Below, in pieces: positions 1 through 9,939 of a stretch of DNA of 64,000 nt. Each line of letters begins with the position of its first letter. The first letter of the stretch is position 1. The DNA is taken from the NCBI GenBank assembly GCA_017437045.1, contig JAFSBY010000028.1:62001-126000 (forward strand). Reading direction: 5' to 3'. The notes under the pieces were generated by a model. The model had not been told where the DNA came from. It did not search any database and saw only the letters and a program-made list of their open reading frames with translations. The translations under genes and the position numbers were made by a program. This stretch comes from Alistipes sp. Its GTDB lineage: Bacteria > Bacteroidota > Bacteroidia > Bacteroidales > Rikenellaceae.

Positions 1-1106
1 CATAGCAGGAGTAGCCCGGATTGGATTTGCGATTCAGGTCATCACACATCTGATGGCCATGGTCGGGACGCATGGGGATCGACCGCTGATATTTCTGCTG
101 AATCTCGAGGAAGGCCTTCATCACCTCATACATCGGCACATCGCCCTCCAAATGGTTATCCTCCTGGAAGTTGCCATCGGCATCGCGGCGCGTCGAGCGC
201 AGGTGCACAAAGCCTACACGCTCGCCAAACTCACGCATGATGGCCGGCAGGTCGTTGTCGGCACGCACACCGAACGAGCCGGTGCAGAGACACAAGCCAT
301 TCGATTTGTTGGGTACGGCGGCAATTAACTTACGAAAATCCTCGGCCGTGGACATGATACGCGGCAGACCCAGAATCGGATACGGGGGATCGTCGGGGTG
401 AATCACCATCTCGGCACCCACCTCGTCAGCTACGGGGCAGATCTCGCTGAGGAAGTAGATCAGGTTCGAGCGCAACGTCTCGGCATCGACCTCCTTATAG
501 CGATCCAGCGCCTGGCGGAACTGCTCGATCGTGAAGCTCTCCTCGGCACCCGGCAGACCGGCGATCATGTTGCGCGTGATGAGCTCCTTCTCGGCCTCAT
601 CCATCGCCTCGAAGCGTGCCTTGGCACGTGCCTGCTCCTCGGCCGTGTACTCCGTCTTGGCAGCCTCGCGCTGCAGGATGAACAGGTCGAAGGCCATGAA
701 GGCCGCGCGCTCGAAACGCAACGCCTTCGAGCCATCCTCGACCGTGAAGGCCAGATTCGTACGTGTCCAGTCCAAGACCGGCATGAAGTTGTAGGTGATG
801 CACTTAATACCGCAAGCGGCCAGGTTGCGAATCGACTGCTTGTAGTTCTCGATATAGGTTTGGTACTCACCCTCGCGGGTCTTGATGTGCTCGTGCACGG
901 GTACCGACTCGACGACCGACCAAACCAGACCGGCCTCGGCGATCAGCGCCTGACGCTTTTGGATCTCCTCAACGGTCCATACCTCGCCATTGGGGATGTG
1001 GTGCAGGGCGTGTACAATATCCGTAGCACCTGCCTGACGGATGTTCGAGAGCGTCACCGGGTCATTCGGCCCATACCAACGCCACGATTGTTTACAAAGG
1101 AACATA
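1..1106 (-). CDS. uxuA: Mannonate dehydratase, C-terminus cut by window edge
   Basis: Dehydrates D-mannonate to 2-keto-3-deoxygluconate in cytoplasmic glucuronate catabolism. About 368 codons are visible; the reading frame runs off the left edge just after the motif MRPDHGHQM, so only a short C-terminal tail is missing compared with E. coli UxuA. Other family blocks seen: [12 protein letters not shown] near the N-terminus, [38 protein letters not shown] and [12 protein letters not shown]. The HPDDP and DHGH segments carry metal-binding residues in this family (known). The ATG at 1106 gives the start [12 protein letters not shown], which aligns with the family N-terminus. It lies 44 bases downstream of the SDR gene on the same strand and is probably co-transcribed with it. 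Confidence 0.95.
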
Positions 1107-1150
1107 AAAAGGTGTGTTTTAATGTTGAATGCTAAATTTTGAAACTTACG

Positions 1151-1969
1151 TTAGATGCTGAAGGCATCAAAACCGCCATCGACCACGATCACCGTACCAC
1201 TAACAGCCTTCGAGGCATCCGAAGCCAACCACTGCAGCGTACCGACCAGCTCATCCGGCTCCAAGAAACGACCATAAGGCGTATGGCCCAAGATCGTGTG
1301 CGAGCGGGGCGTGAGCGACCCATCGGGGTTGGTCAGCAGAGCACGGTTCTGGTTCGTGAGCAGGAAGCCCGGAGCGATGGCATTGACACGCAGGCCGTCG
1401 CCAAACTTGATGGCCAGCTCACCACACAGATACTTCGTCCAGTTCGACACGGCAGCCTTGGCCACGCCATAACCGGCCACGCGGGTCAGCGGACGCAGGG
1501 CCGACTCCGACGAGAAGTTGATGATCGAGCCACACTTCTTCTCGACCATAGCCTTGGCAAAGACCATCGTCGGCAGAATCGTACCGAAGAGGTTGAGCTC
1601 CGTGCAGAGCTTCACAGCCTCTACGTCCAGATCGAAAATCGTCTGGTCGGGCTGCACCGTAGCGCGGGCCATGTTGCCACCGGCGGCGTTGAGCAGGATG
1701 TCGATCGTGCCATATTTGGCGATGATATCGGCATAGTTCTGCTCCAGGATCTCCTTATCGAGGACGTTGGTGGCCAGGAAGCAAGCCTCACCACCCTCGG
1801 CTTTGATCTCGGCAATGATCCCCTCGGCGATCTCGCGCGTACGCTCCAAATCGAGCAAGACCACCTTGGCACCCTGCTCGGCAAAATGCTTGACGATCGT
1901 CGCACCCAGCACACCGCAGGCACCCGTCATGACGACCACTTTACCCTCTACACTAAATAAATTTTTCAT
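1151..1969 (-). CDS. SDR-family D-mannonate oxidoreductase (fructuronate reductase)
   Basis: 272-residue short-chain dehydrogenase. Visible motifs: cofactor loop TGACGVLG (15-22), NAAG (94-97), catalytic serine in SSESA (153-157) and the YxxxK dyad YGVAK (167-171). SDRs next to uxuA usually reduce D-fructuronate to D-mannonate, the step before UxuA, replacing the unrelated long-chain UxuB of E. coli; assignment of this substrate is from context plus family. It is the first gene of the pair, with a TATATTTG promoter box about 110 bases upstream. Alternative: a gluconate/KDG-type SDR of another uronate route. The SDR call is certain, the substrate likely. Confidence 0.85.
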   Translation of the reverse strand: MKNLFSVEGKVVVMTGACGVLGATIVKHFAEQGAKVVLLDLERTREIAEGIIAEIKAEGGEACFLATNVLDKEILEQNYADIIAKYGTIDILLNAAGGNMARATVQPDQTIFDLDVEAVKLCTELNLFGTILPTMVFAKAMVEKKCGSIINFSSESALRPLTRVAGYGVAKAAVSNWTKYLCGELAIKFGDGLRVNAIAPGFLLTNQNRALLTNPDGSLTPRSHTILGHTPYGRFLEPDELVGTLQWLASDASKAVSGTVIVVDGGFDAFSI

Positions 1970-2077
1970 CTTTTTTGGTTTTATGTTGGTTTTTTATCTC
2001 TCGTTTTCGTACCCCTTAAACGCAACCACCATCGCGCTTGGTATCTGCCGACAAAAAAAATCGGACCTCACAATCTA

Positions 2078-2085
2078 CAAATATA
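2078..2085 (-). promoter_or_regulatory. -7 box for the SDR-uxuA operon
   Basis: TATATTTG on the minus strand, an exact match to the Bacteroidetes -7 motif TAnnTTTG, 109 bases before the SDR start. No clear -33 TTTG at the usual spacing. Confidence 0.5.
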
Positions 2086-2172
2086 GACAAAAATTTGAAA
2101 TTCGCATGGGTTGCGACCCAGAAAAATCAGTTCAAAAAAATCGGTCTGCAGCCTCGTCGAAAAATCCGATAA

Positions 2173-3549
<1,377 letters not shown>

Positions 3550-3573
3550 TTCCGATTTACATCGCACAAACCA

Positions 3574-3603
3574 AAAGGGCTGTTCCAAACGGGACAGCCC
3601 TTT
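3574..3603. terminator. Terminator after enolase
   Basis: 13-bp stem with A-run on the left and T-run on the right (AAAGGGCTGT ... ACAGCCCTTT), so it can act in both directions; the core GGCTGT/ACAGCC recurs at 24552-24587. Confidence 0.75.
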
Positions 3604-3700
3604 GTTGTATAACGGCCCACAAAGGCTGCCCGCCCCTAACGACGACCACAGCCTCGAAAGAGCGGATAAAAAACAGGCGGGAAGAGGTGATCAGGAGATG

Positions 3701-5164
3701 TTATTTGATCTCTTTGATGGATTCGATGCCGGCACGCGATAAGGAGACGCGGAAGCGTTTATAGTCCGTCTTGCCATCATACTGATACTGCATGACGATA
3801 TTCAAGAAATAGACCTTCTTGCAATTCACACGATAGAGCTGATTCGCCTCGTCGATTTGCGGCAGCGAGATGTACGGATTATCCATCTTATGAATCAAAT
3901 TATTCACATTCAGACGGATAATATCGTTGATGCCATCGGTGTGATAGACATTGTGAGCCACGAGTTGCTCGCGGTCGATATGCACCCATTTGCGATAGAG
4001 CAACACCTTGTCGTCCATGATCAGACGCTCGGCCGGAGCAATAGGTTGCTGTTCGCGCAGGCGCATCACCTCCTGCGGAATCTTGTTTCGTTGCAGAAAA
4101 TCCACGCCCTCCTTGATCCAACCGATCGTGCGCTCACCAATCGAAATGCGCGCCTTATTATCGTAATATTTGCTCCCCTTGCGGTGGGCAAAATAGTAAC
4201 GCGCCAACTCCTTGATGCGATCCTTGCCCATGTAGCTGATGACCAGCACGACAAAGAAGGGCCAAGTGAAATTACCGTATCGTTGTTGGAAATAGAAGCT
4301 GATGATCGTGGCAAAAATCATCGACAGACCGGCCGCAATACTCAAATAGATCTGCTCGATCATCACGCCATCGCGTTTCTTGGGAACACGCAGATAGAGG
4401 GCACTCTCGACATACTTCTTCAAGACCCCGTGCGTATAGATCAGGTTACGATTCTCCAGCCGATCCTCTTTATCGACCATCAGGTAGTTCATCTGCTTGC
4501 GGTAGTCGCCCTCCCGACGCAACAGGTCGGATAGTTGCTCGATCTGTTCCGTATATTGCGCCCGGTCTTGTGCCAACCATTTGATCAGCCGATAGGTCGA
4601 TTGATTGAGCGTATAGCTCATAAATTCGTCGCCATAATGGAACGATCCGCGCGTCTCGGCCGTGATGGTCGGTGTATTGATAATCTGCCGCATGCGGCGG
4701 AAGGTCGCAAGAATCTGCTGGGCATTGTGGCAATAGGCCCGACAAAGCTCCCGCACATCGTCCACTCGCTGATCACCCGAGCTGATATGAACCACCTCCT
4801 CGCGCAATGCGCTCTTCACGATGGCGGCAAAGATCTTGATCTGGTTTTCATACTCGGCAATCGCCGTGCGTGTCGGGTCGCTGGCCATGCGCTCCATAGC
4901 CTGACGCAATCGTTCGGCCGGGGAGTTCTCGCCGCAGGCAATATCGCGCATCAGATAGCGCGGCGTGATCAACCGCACATTCGATTTTACGTCGCGATAG
5001 AAATCGGCCTTGGAGTAGGTCGATGGATTGATATCCAATGAATTGGGTACGAAGATCCACATATAGACCGAGAAGTCGTTGCGACGCATCTTACGACGGG
5101 TCACAAAGCCCACTTTGAATTCGATCGAGAATTGATCGTGTATTTTGGTCGCAATGTCGATCAT
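3701..5164 (-). CDS. Conserved membrane protein of unknown function
   Basis: 487 residues from the ATG at 5164 (the frame can extend 9 bases to a TTG, less likely). The first half is hydrophilic and rich in Arg/Glu helices. Two adjacent membrane segments follow at roughly residues 280-325 (IYLSIAAGLSMIFATIISF and WPFFVVLVISYMG), then a soluble C-terminal region of about 160 residues. No catalytic motif is recognised. It begins 25 bases downstream of the DASS transporter stop on the same strand, so the two are probably translated from one mRNA and may act together. I do not recognise the family; inner-membrane anchored accessory or signalling protein is a guess. Confidence 0.75.
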   Translation of the reverse strand: MIDIATKIHDQFSIEFKVGFVTRRKMRRNDFSVYMWIFVPNSLDINPSTYSKADFYRDVKSNVRLITPRYLMRDIACGENSPAERLRQAMERMASDPTRTAIAEYENQIKIFAAIVKSALREEVVHISSGDQRVDDVRELCRAYCHNAQQILATFRRMRQIINTPTITAETRGSFHYGDEFMSYTLNQSTYRLIKWLAQDRAQYTEQIEQLSDLLRREGDYRKQMNYLMVDKEDRLENRNLIYTHGVLKKYVESALYLRVPKKRDGVMIEQIYLSIAAGLSMIFATIISFYFQQRYGNFTWPFFVVLVISYMGKDRIKELARYYFAHRKGSKYYDNKARISIGERTIGWIKEGVDFLQRNKIPQEVMRLREQQPIAPAERLIMDDKVLLYRKWVHIDREQLVAHNVYHTDGINDIIRLNVNNLIHKMDNPYISLPQIDEANQLYRVNCKKVYFLNIVMQYQYDGKTDYKRFRVSLSRAGIESIKEIK

Positions 5165-5189
5165 CGTACCCAATATTGGTTATATTCGA

Positions 5190-6869
5190 TTAGAAGAACA
5201 GACCCTCGGTATAGCCCAGCCAACGCAGGACGGTCTCTCCCCAAAGAATAATCATTGCCCAACCGATCAGCATCATCGTGATGCCGAAGCGGAAGGTATC
5301 ACTCCAACTGTAATGGTTGGTCGTGTAGAGCAATGCTGCCGGTTTGGAGTTGAAGGGAAACACATAGACATGCTCGATGAGCAACGCTACGGGGAAGGCC
5401 AAACTCATGATCGGATAGCCAAACTTCTGCGCCACACCAATCGCAATCGGGATGAAGATCAAGGCACGCATCGTCTTCGACTGGAAGAGCAATGCCGAGA
5501 ACAACATCATGGCCGTCAGCAGCAAATACAATACCCAGAAGGGGGTATTCTCCGTCACACCCAGGCTATTGAACAGCACATCGACCATGCTCTTCGGCAA
5601 CGCCGTAGCATCCAGACCGGCACCGATGGCATAGGCTCCGGCCGAGAAGAGCATCAGGTGCCAGGGAATATCCACATCATTCCATTTGACAACACCCACG
5701 CCCGGCAACAGCGCGATGACGGCTCCGATAAAGGCAACCGTCGTGGCATCTATGCCGTGCAGTTTATCGGTGGCCCATAGGGCCAACACGCCGACAAAGA
5801 TGGCAATCGACTTCACCTCCTCGAAATTCATCTTGCCCATCGAATCCAGCTCGAGGCGCAGTTTGGCCAGGCCACCTTCGATCTGCGGGATACGCTCCTC
5901 CTTCGGAATCGGGAAGATGAGTTTCGTGCCGACCCACCAGCCGATAAAGAGTAACAACAGCGCAAGCGGGAAGGCCGCTACAAACCAATCCGTGTAGCTA
6001 ATCGAGGTGATACCCAGCGCGCCACCAATCAACGAGGCTGCCAGCAGATTGGCACCCGAACCGGTCAAGAAACCGCTGGCGCCGATATTCACCTGGAAGA
6101 GGTTTTGCAGCACAATGTTACGGCCGAAGTTATTGCGTTTGCCATTCGACGCGCCATACACGGCTGCAACCACCATAAAGATCGGCAACAGGATGGCCGC
6201 CTTCACCGTCGTAGCCGAAATGAAGGCCGAGAGGATGACATTGATGATCAAAAAGCTCAAAAAGACGCCGCTTGCCGAGTGGCCAAAACGCAACACAAAC
6301 CACAAGGCGAGTCGTCGCGCCGCTCGGGTTTTGACCAACATCGACGCAAGCACAAAGGAGAGGATGTTGAGCCACATGACCGGGTGGCCCAACTGCGCAA
6401 AGGCCTCCTTTTGAGAGGTCACCTCCGTGAGCACCAAGCCCAAGATGACGAGCAGGGCTGTCAGGTAGTTCGGGATCGCCTCGGTGATCCACAAAATAAT
6501 GGCCGCCAAAAAGATGGCAAGCATGGCATAGTTGGCACGCGTAAAGTCCTCAAAACCGTTCTCTTCGATGAATTTCACCGCCTTCTTGAGGCTTTTATCG
6601 GGTGCAGGCTGCATCGTAACACTTGTGCCGTCAGCCTGCTCCACGACCACCTCGGCCGGAATAAAATCGCTCTCTTTTAAGTTGTCGATAAAGGAGATAT
6701 CCACAACCCAATAGACCAATATAAAGGCTAGGATTGCCAAAGGTCCTCCCAAACGAGCCATCCACTTCTCGAAAGTGGATTTTTTCATCTTGGGCAGTTT
6801 TTCGATTTTATAGTTATTCATATCCAGCGGATCGAACGTCGCTGTCTGTTGTTGCGCTTGCTCTTTCAT
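5190..6869 (-). CDS. DASS/SLC13-family sodium:anion symporter
   Basis: 559-residue polytopic inner-membrane transporter. About a dozen hydrophobic segments are visible, with two re-entrant family motifs: TGSGANLLAASLIGG in the first half and FNSKPAALLYTTNHY near the C-terminus, corresponding to the paired SNT-like anion/sodium-binding loops. The family moves di- and tricarboxylates, sulfate or phosphate with Na+; the substrate cannot be fixed from sequence. The cytosolic N-terminus is about 45 residues. The gene lies downstream of the CYTH genes but behind a terminator, and just upstream of the two-helix protein. Proximity to an OprP-type porin and CYTH phosphatases makes phosphate or a carboxylate both plausible. 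Confidence 0.88.
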   Translation of the reverse strand: MKEQAQQQTATFDPLDMNNYKIEKLPKMKKSTFEKWMARLGGPLAILAFILVYWVVDISFIDNLKESDFIPAEVVVEQADGTSVTMQPAPDKSLKKAVKFIEENGFEDFTRANYAMLAIFLAAIILWITEAIPNYLTALLVILGLVLTEVTSQKEAFAQLGHPVMWLNILSFVLASMLVKTRAARRLALWFVLRFGHSASGVFLSFLIINVILSAFISATTVKAAILLPIFMVVAAVYGASNGKRNNFGRNIVLQNLFQVNIGASGFLTGSGANLLAASLIGGALGITSISYTDWFVAAFPLALLLLFIGWWVGTKLIFPIPKEERIPQIEGGLAKLRLELDSMGKMNFEEVKSIAIFVGVLALWATDKLHGIDATTVAFIGAVIALLPGVGVVKWNDVDIPWHLMLFSAGAYAIGAGLDATALPKSMVDVLFNSLGVTENTPFWVLYLLLTAMMLFSALLFQSKTMRALIFIPIAIGVAQKFGYPIMSLAFPVALLIEHVYVFPFNSKPAALLYTTNHYSWSDTFRFGITMMLIGWAMIILWGETVLRWLGYTEGLFF

Positions 6870-6889
6870 AAAGGGTCGAACGTATGATT

Positions 6890-6922
6890 AAAAAAACGGA
6901 GGGGAGACTGTGCTCCCCTCCG
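6890..6922 (-). terminator. Terminator after CYTH gene
   Basis: Perfect 10-bp stem (CGGAGGGGAG / CTCCCCTCCG, 6897-6922) followed on the minus strand by a run of seven T. Separates the porin-CYTH transcript from the transporter gene. Confidence 0.85.
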
Positions 6923-6938
6923 CGTGGTTATTGGAAGC

Positions 6939-7409
6939 TTATTTCCAATTCTTGTAAGGATTCTTCATCAGCATCGAGTTGTAATACTTCACATCCCCGG
7001 TGACCTCCTCGCCAAGCCATGCCGGCTTCACGAAGGCCTCCTCCTCGGATGCAAGCTCGACTTCGGCAACCGTCAGGCCGTCGTTGTCGCCATAGAACTC
7101 ATCGACCTCAAAGGTGTGCTCGCCCGACTTAACCAAATAACGGGTCTTGTCGATCACACCCGGCTCGCAGATCGCCAACAGCTGTTCGGCCTCCTCGGTC
7201 GGGATCTCCTTCTCCCACTCGAAACGGCTGGCACCGCTTGCGCTGCCAATACCTTTGATCGTGATAAAGCCCTTGTCGCCCTTTACGCGTACACGTACCG
7301 TACGCTCGGGCACCGAACTCAAATAACCCTGAATGATGCGGGTTGCCTTGCAAGCCTCGGGCTTGAAATCACCTGTCACCAGAAATTTTCTTTCAATCTC
7401 CTGTGCCAT
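6939..7409 (-). CDS. CYTH-domain triphosphatase-like protein
   Basis: 156 residues, a complete single CYTH domain. The N-terminal ExExK motif is EIERKFL (4-10); further basic and acidic tunnel residues follow in TVRVRVKGDKGFITIKG, RFEWEKEIP, KTRYLV and VDEFYGDNDGLTVAEVEL. CYTH proteins hydrolyse inorganic triphosphate or other triphosphate substrates using divalent metals (family knowledge); some bacterial members were historically called class IV adenylate cyclases. Lies three bases after the preceding gene, an evident operon with a CYTH-like paralogue and an OprP-type porin. Substrate not determinable here. Confidence 0.92.
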   Translation of the reverse strand: MAQEIERKFLVTGDFKPEACKATRIIQGYLSSVPERTVRVRVKGDKGFITIKGIGSASGASRFEWEKEIPTEEAEQLLAICEPGVIDKTRYLVKSGEHTFEVDEFYGDNDGLTVAEVELASEEEAFVKPAWLGEEVTGDVKYYNSMLMKNPYKNWK

Positions 7410-7412
7410 AGC

Positions 7413-8057
7413 TTATTCGTTTGCCAAAGGTTTGTTCGACATACCGATCACACGCTTGATAGCCTGCAGGTAGTTGATGTTCTCAACACCCTCCAAACCA
7501 ACATCAGCGATGGTCTTCTTGATATCCTCGATCTCGGTCGATTCGGAGTTGATGGTCACCACCTTCGCGCCATTGATCAGCACATTACCCACCTCGCAGA
7601 TCGTATCATTGACCATGTAGCCAAAGCGCTGCTTGTGAACGCGTACAGCGGCCAGATCGGGGTGCTGCTCCACCATCGAGATGAACTCCTCGTAGGTGTA
7701 GGTCTCCTTCGTGAGCTCGGGCATCTCCACCATGAATGCGGGGAATACCTCCTCCTTGAGCACCTGGGCGGCAATCGGGAACTCACCCTTCATGAGCGGA
7801 TTCCACTGCTCCAGACCATCGACCGTCTGCACATAGGTCTTGATATCCATCTTGCCGTCACGAATCTTCGTGTTGTTGATATCGTTCGTGCGCGAGATGA
7901 TATAAATTTCGTCGCTCTGACGCTCCCATACCTTTTCAGGTACGGGAACCGACAGACGTGCCATACGTTTGTGTGCCTCGCAGAAGCACTGACCAAACGA
8001 GCGGAACTCGAAACGCGGTTTCGAGATGGCGCCAATCTCCATTTTCTCTTTTGCCAT
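7413..8057 (-). CDS. CYTH/VTC-like protein, degenerate motif
   Basis: 214 residues from ATG at 8057. The central segment DEIYIISR followed by NTKIRDGKMDIK resembles the strand pattern of CYTH/VTC tunnel proteins, with alternating basic residues, but the usual N-terminal ExExK is not obvious (EFRSFGQCF occupies that place). The C-terminal third (MVNDTICEVGNVLING ... ESTEIEDIKKTIADVG) also fits a CYTH-type strand followed by an exclusive helix. It lies between the porin (17 bases upstream) and the CYTH gene (3 bases downstream). The CYTH-like assignment is by resemblance and position only; it could be a regulatory or non-catalytic partner. Confidence 0.65.
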   Translation of the reverse strand: MAKEKMEIGAISKPRFEFRSFGQCFCEAHKRMARLSVPVPEKVWERQSDEIYIISRTNDINNTKIRDGKMDIKTYVQTVDGLEQWNPLMKGEFPIAAQVLKEEVFPAFMVEMPELTKETYTYEEFISMVEQHPDLAAVRVHKQRFGYMVNDTICEVGNVLINGAKVVTINSESTEIEDIKKTIADVGLEGVENINYLQAIKRVIGMSNKPLANE

Positions 8058-8074
8058 AGTCTAAACTCGCAAAA

Positions 8075-9568
8075 TTAGAATGCAACCTGGAAGCGCATAG
8101 CCAGCATCTGGTAGTCAACACCACCCTTGCCGACAACAGCCGACGACTTCTTCGTGGGCTCACCGTTCTTGTCGTAACCTACATAGAACTTACCCTTGTC
8201 GCCGCCCTTACCATTGGCGTACTTGTCCTGGTTGATGTAAGCCCAGTTCAGAACGATCTTCACGTTCTTGATGGGATAGTAGTTCAGACCAAGCTCGAAC
8301 ATCTCGGCCTTACCACCGGTGATACCGCTCAGGAAGTCGCCATTTGCGTCGAACTTCGCGTCGTTCAGGTCCATCACCTGGTAACGAGCAGCCAACTCCA
8401 GGTCACCCCAGTTGCGACCAGCCGTCGTGCGGGTGTACTTGGCACCATTCGAATCGTAAGCCTGCGAACCACCGAAGAGCATATACGAAGCCTGTGCATA
8501 CCAACCGTCGCCGGTGAAACGCTTGAAGCCCTCGTCGCCGTAAACTACCTCGTTCACAGCCTCCTTCATGTGAGCCGTACGAGCGATGTAAGCACCCTCA
8601 TAACGCAGACCCTTGTAGTGACCGGCCAACTCGAAGGTCCAAGCCGTCTCATAATCAACACCAATCAGGTCGCCCGAGCTTACATACTTCTTGCGGTTGA
8701 TGTCGGTCGAGTTGCGCGAATCCATAGCCGTACCAAAGACATCCAGCTCGCTGAACTTGCCGGCCTCGATAGCCTCAACGATAGCCTCATCCTCCTCGAT
8801 CAGCTCCTCGAAATCCTTCACCTTGAACTCCGTCGTCTTGGGCTTGCGATACGAGAAAGCAGCACCAATGTGCAACGAAGCATCGGGCGTATTGATCGGA
8901 CGGAGAACAACCTTACCGGTGTACGACAGACCCTCGTCCATACCATAATCCTTGTTGTAGTCCTGCATGAAGCCCATGGCCTCCGAATCCTTCAGCGCGG
9001 GACCGAAGATACCGGCCGAAGCCCAGATCAGCTTGTTAGCATAGCGAACGTTCAAACCCAGGTGGCGCGAAGGAGCCAGCGAGGTAACCATCGGACGCTC
9101 CATGAATACCAAGTAGCGCGACGTGGTGTTACGCTGGATCGAGAAGTTCTCCTTGAAGTTACCCACCTTGAACTCGAAGTTCTTCAGACCCGTGTAGGCG
9201 ATGATAGCGTCCTTGATCTCGGGCGTACCACTCGTCCAGTCGGTATCGAACTCACCATACCAGTTCTTGTCGAGCTGTGCCTTTACGGCGAAACGAGCGC
9301 GACGGATGCTCATGCCGTTACCGATTGCGTCAGCATAACCCGGCTCGTCGAAGAATACGGCTGCATCAGCCTGCAGACGTACGTCAAACCACATCTTGTA
9401 GTTTGCGTTCTTGTTCTGGAAGACCAGGATACCATCCTGTACCGTCGTCTCAATCGGGAGCGACGTAACCTCCTGACCATACTGGTTCACTGCCTTTGCA
9501 GTCTCCTGCTGAGCAAATGCACTCACGCCGAAGCATACAAGTGCCATCGAAAGTAAAAGTTTTTTCAT
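8075..9568 (-). CDS. Phosphate-selective porin O/P family outer-membrane protein
   Basis: 497 residues from ATG at 9568; the in-frame GTG six bases earlier is rejected because MKKLLLSMALVCFGVSAFA is a textbook signal peptide, cleaved before QQE. The mature protein begins with a helical/linker stretch, then alternating amphipathic strands (for example FDVRLQADAAVFFDE, RRARFAVKAQLDKNWYGEFDTDW, FEFKVGNFKENFSIQ) and ends in ...LAMRFQVAF with the terminal Phe typical of outer-membrane barrels. The RRARF ... KNWYGEFD block is characteristic of the Porin_O_P (OprO/OprP) family. Members pass phosphate, pyrophosphate or polyphosphate in Pseudomonas, but the specificity in Bacteroidetes is unproven. 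First gene of a three-gene operon with two CYTH-type proteins. Confidence 0.9.
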   Translation of the reverse strand: MKKLLLSMALVCFGVSAFAQQETAKAVNQYGQEVTSLPIETTVQDGILVFQNKNANYKMWFDVRLQADAAVFFDEPGYADAIGNGMSIRRARFAVKAQLDKNWYGEFDTDWTSGTPEIKDAIIAYTGLKNFEFKVGNFKENFSIQRNTTSRYLVFMERPMVTSLAPSRHLGLNVRYANKLIWASAGIFGPALKDSEAMGFMQDYNKDYGMDEGLSYTGKVVLRPINTPDASLHIGAAFSYRKPKTTEFKVKDFEELIEEDEAIVEAIEAGKFSELDVFGTAMDSRNSTDINRKKYVSSGDLIGVDYETAWTFELAGHYKGLRYEGAYIARTAHMKEAVNEVVYGDEGFKRFTGDGWYAQASYMLFGGSQAYDSNGAKYTRTTAGRNWGDLELAARYQVMDLNDAKFDANGDFLSGITGGKAEMFELGLNYYPIKNVKIVLNWAYINQDKYANGKGGDKGKFYVGYDKNGEPTKKSSAVVGKGGVDYQMLAMRFQVAF

Positions 9569-9660
9569 AAACACTTAAATTTAAGTTAATAAGTCATTTT
9601 TTGCAATAAGCAGATCCTTGCATGATCCATCAAAGTCCCTTATTACAAGCGTTTTCATAA

Positions 9661-9692
9661 CAAATATAATCGATTATTTCAGAAAACGCAAA
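9661..9692 (-). promoter_or_regulatory. Promoter of porin-CYTH operon
   Basis: TTTG at 9692-9689, 20 bases, then TATATTTG at 9668-9661: a near-ideal Bacteroidetes -33/-7 pair. Leader of roughly 90 bases to the porin ATG at 9568. Confidence 0.75.
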
Positions 9693-9744
9693 CATTCATA
9701 AGAGATTTTACAGAAAGATAAGACATCTAAAACACAAGAGAGCT

Positions 9745-9786
9745 GAAAAAAAGCAAAGGGCCGCGTTGAAATCTCAACGCAGCCCT
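9745..9786 (-). terminator. Terminator of tRNA-Leu transcript
   Basis: 13-bp stem (AGGGCTGCGTTGA / TCAACGCGGCCCT, one mismatch) around a 4-base loop at 9757-9786, followed on the minus strand by TTTGCTTTTTTT. Confidence 0.85.
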
Positions 9787-9790
9787 CTTG

Positions 9791-9872
9791 TGCCCAGGAC
9801 AGGAATCGAACCTGCACGCCTTGCGGCACACGCACCTGAAACGTGCGCGTCTACCTATTCCGCCACCTGGGC
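9791..9872 (-). tRNA. tRNA-Leu (anticodon CAG)
   Basis: 82 bases, CCA not encoded. The acceptor stem GCCCAGG pairs with CCTGGGC plus discriminator A. D-loop GGAATAGGTAGAC, anticodon loop TTCAGGT giving CAG, a long class-II variable arm (GTGCCGCAAGGCGT) and T-loop GGTTCGATTCC all fit bacterial tRNA-Leu. It has its own promoter box just upstream and a terminator just downstream, so it is a single-gene transcript. No integrase or att-like duplication is seen next to it. Confidence 0.97.
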
Positions 9873-9890
9873 ATTTCGGTTTTGCAGGTG

Positions 9891-9898
9891 CAAAGGTA
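9891..9898 (-). promoter_or_regulatory. tRNA-Leu promoter -7 box
   Basis: TACCTTTG on the minus strand, 18 bases before the tRNA 5' end. Confidence 0.6.
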
Positions 9899-9939
9899 GT
9901 CAAAAAAAAGCAACCTGCAAACGTTTTTCAAAAAAAATG

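Noticed and set aside
9873-9939. tRNA-Leu as an integration site for the phage cassette
   Set aside because: The cassette starts 6 kb away, and no duplicated tRNA 3' end or integrase is visible.
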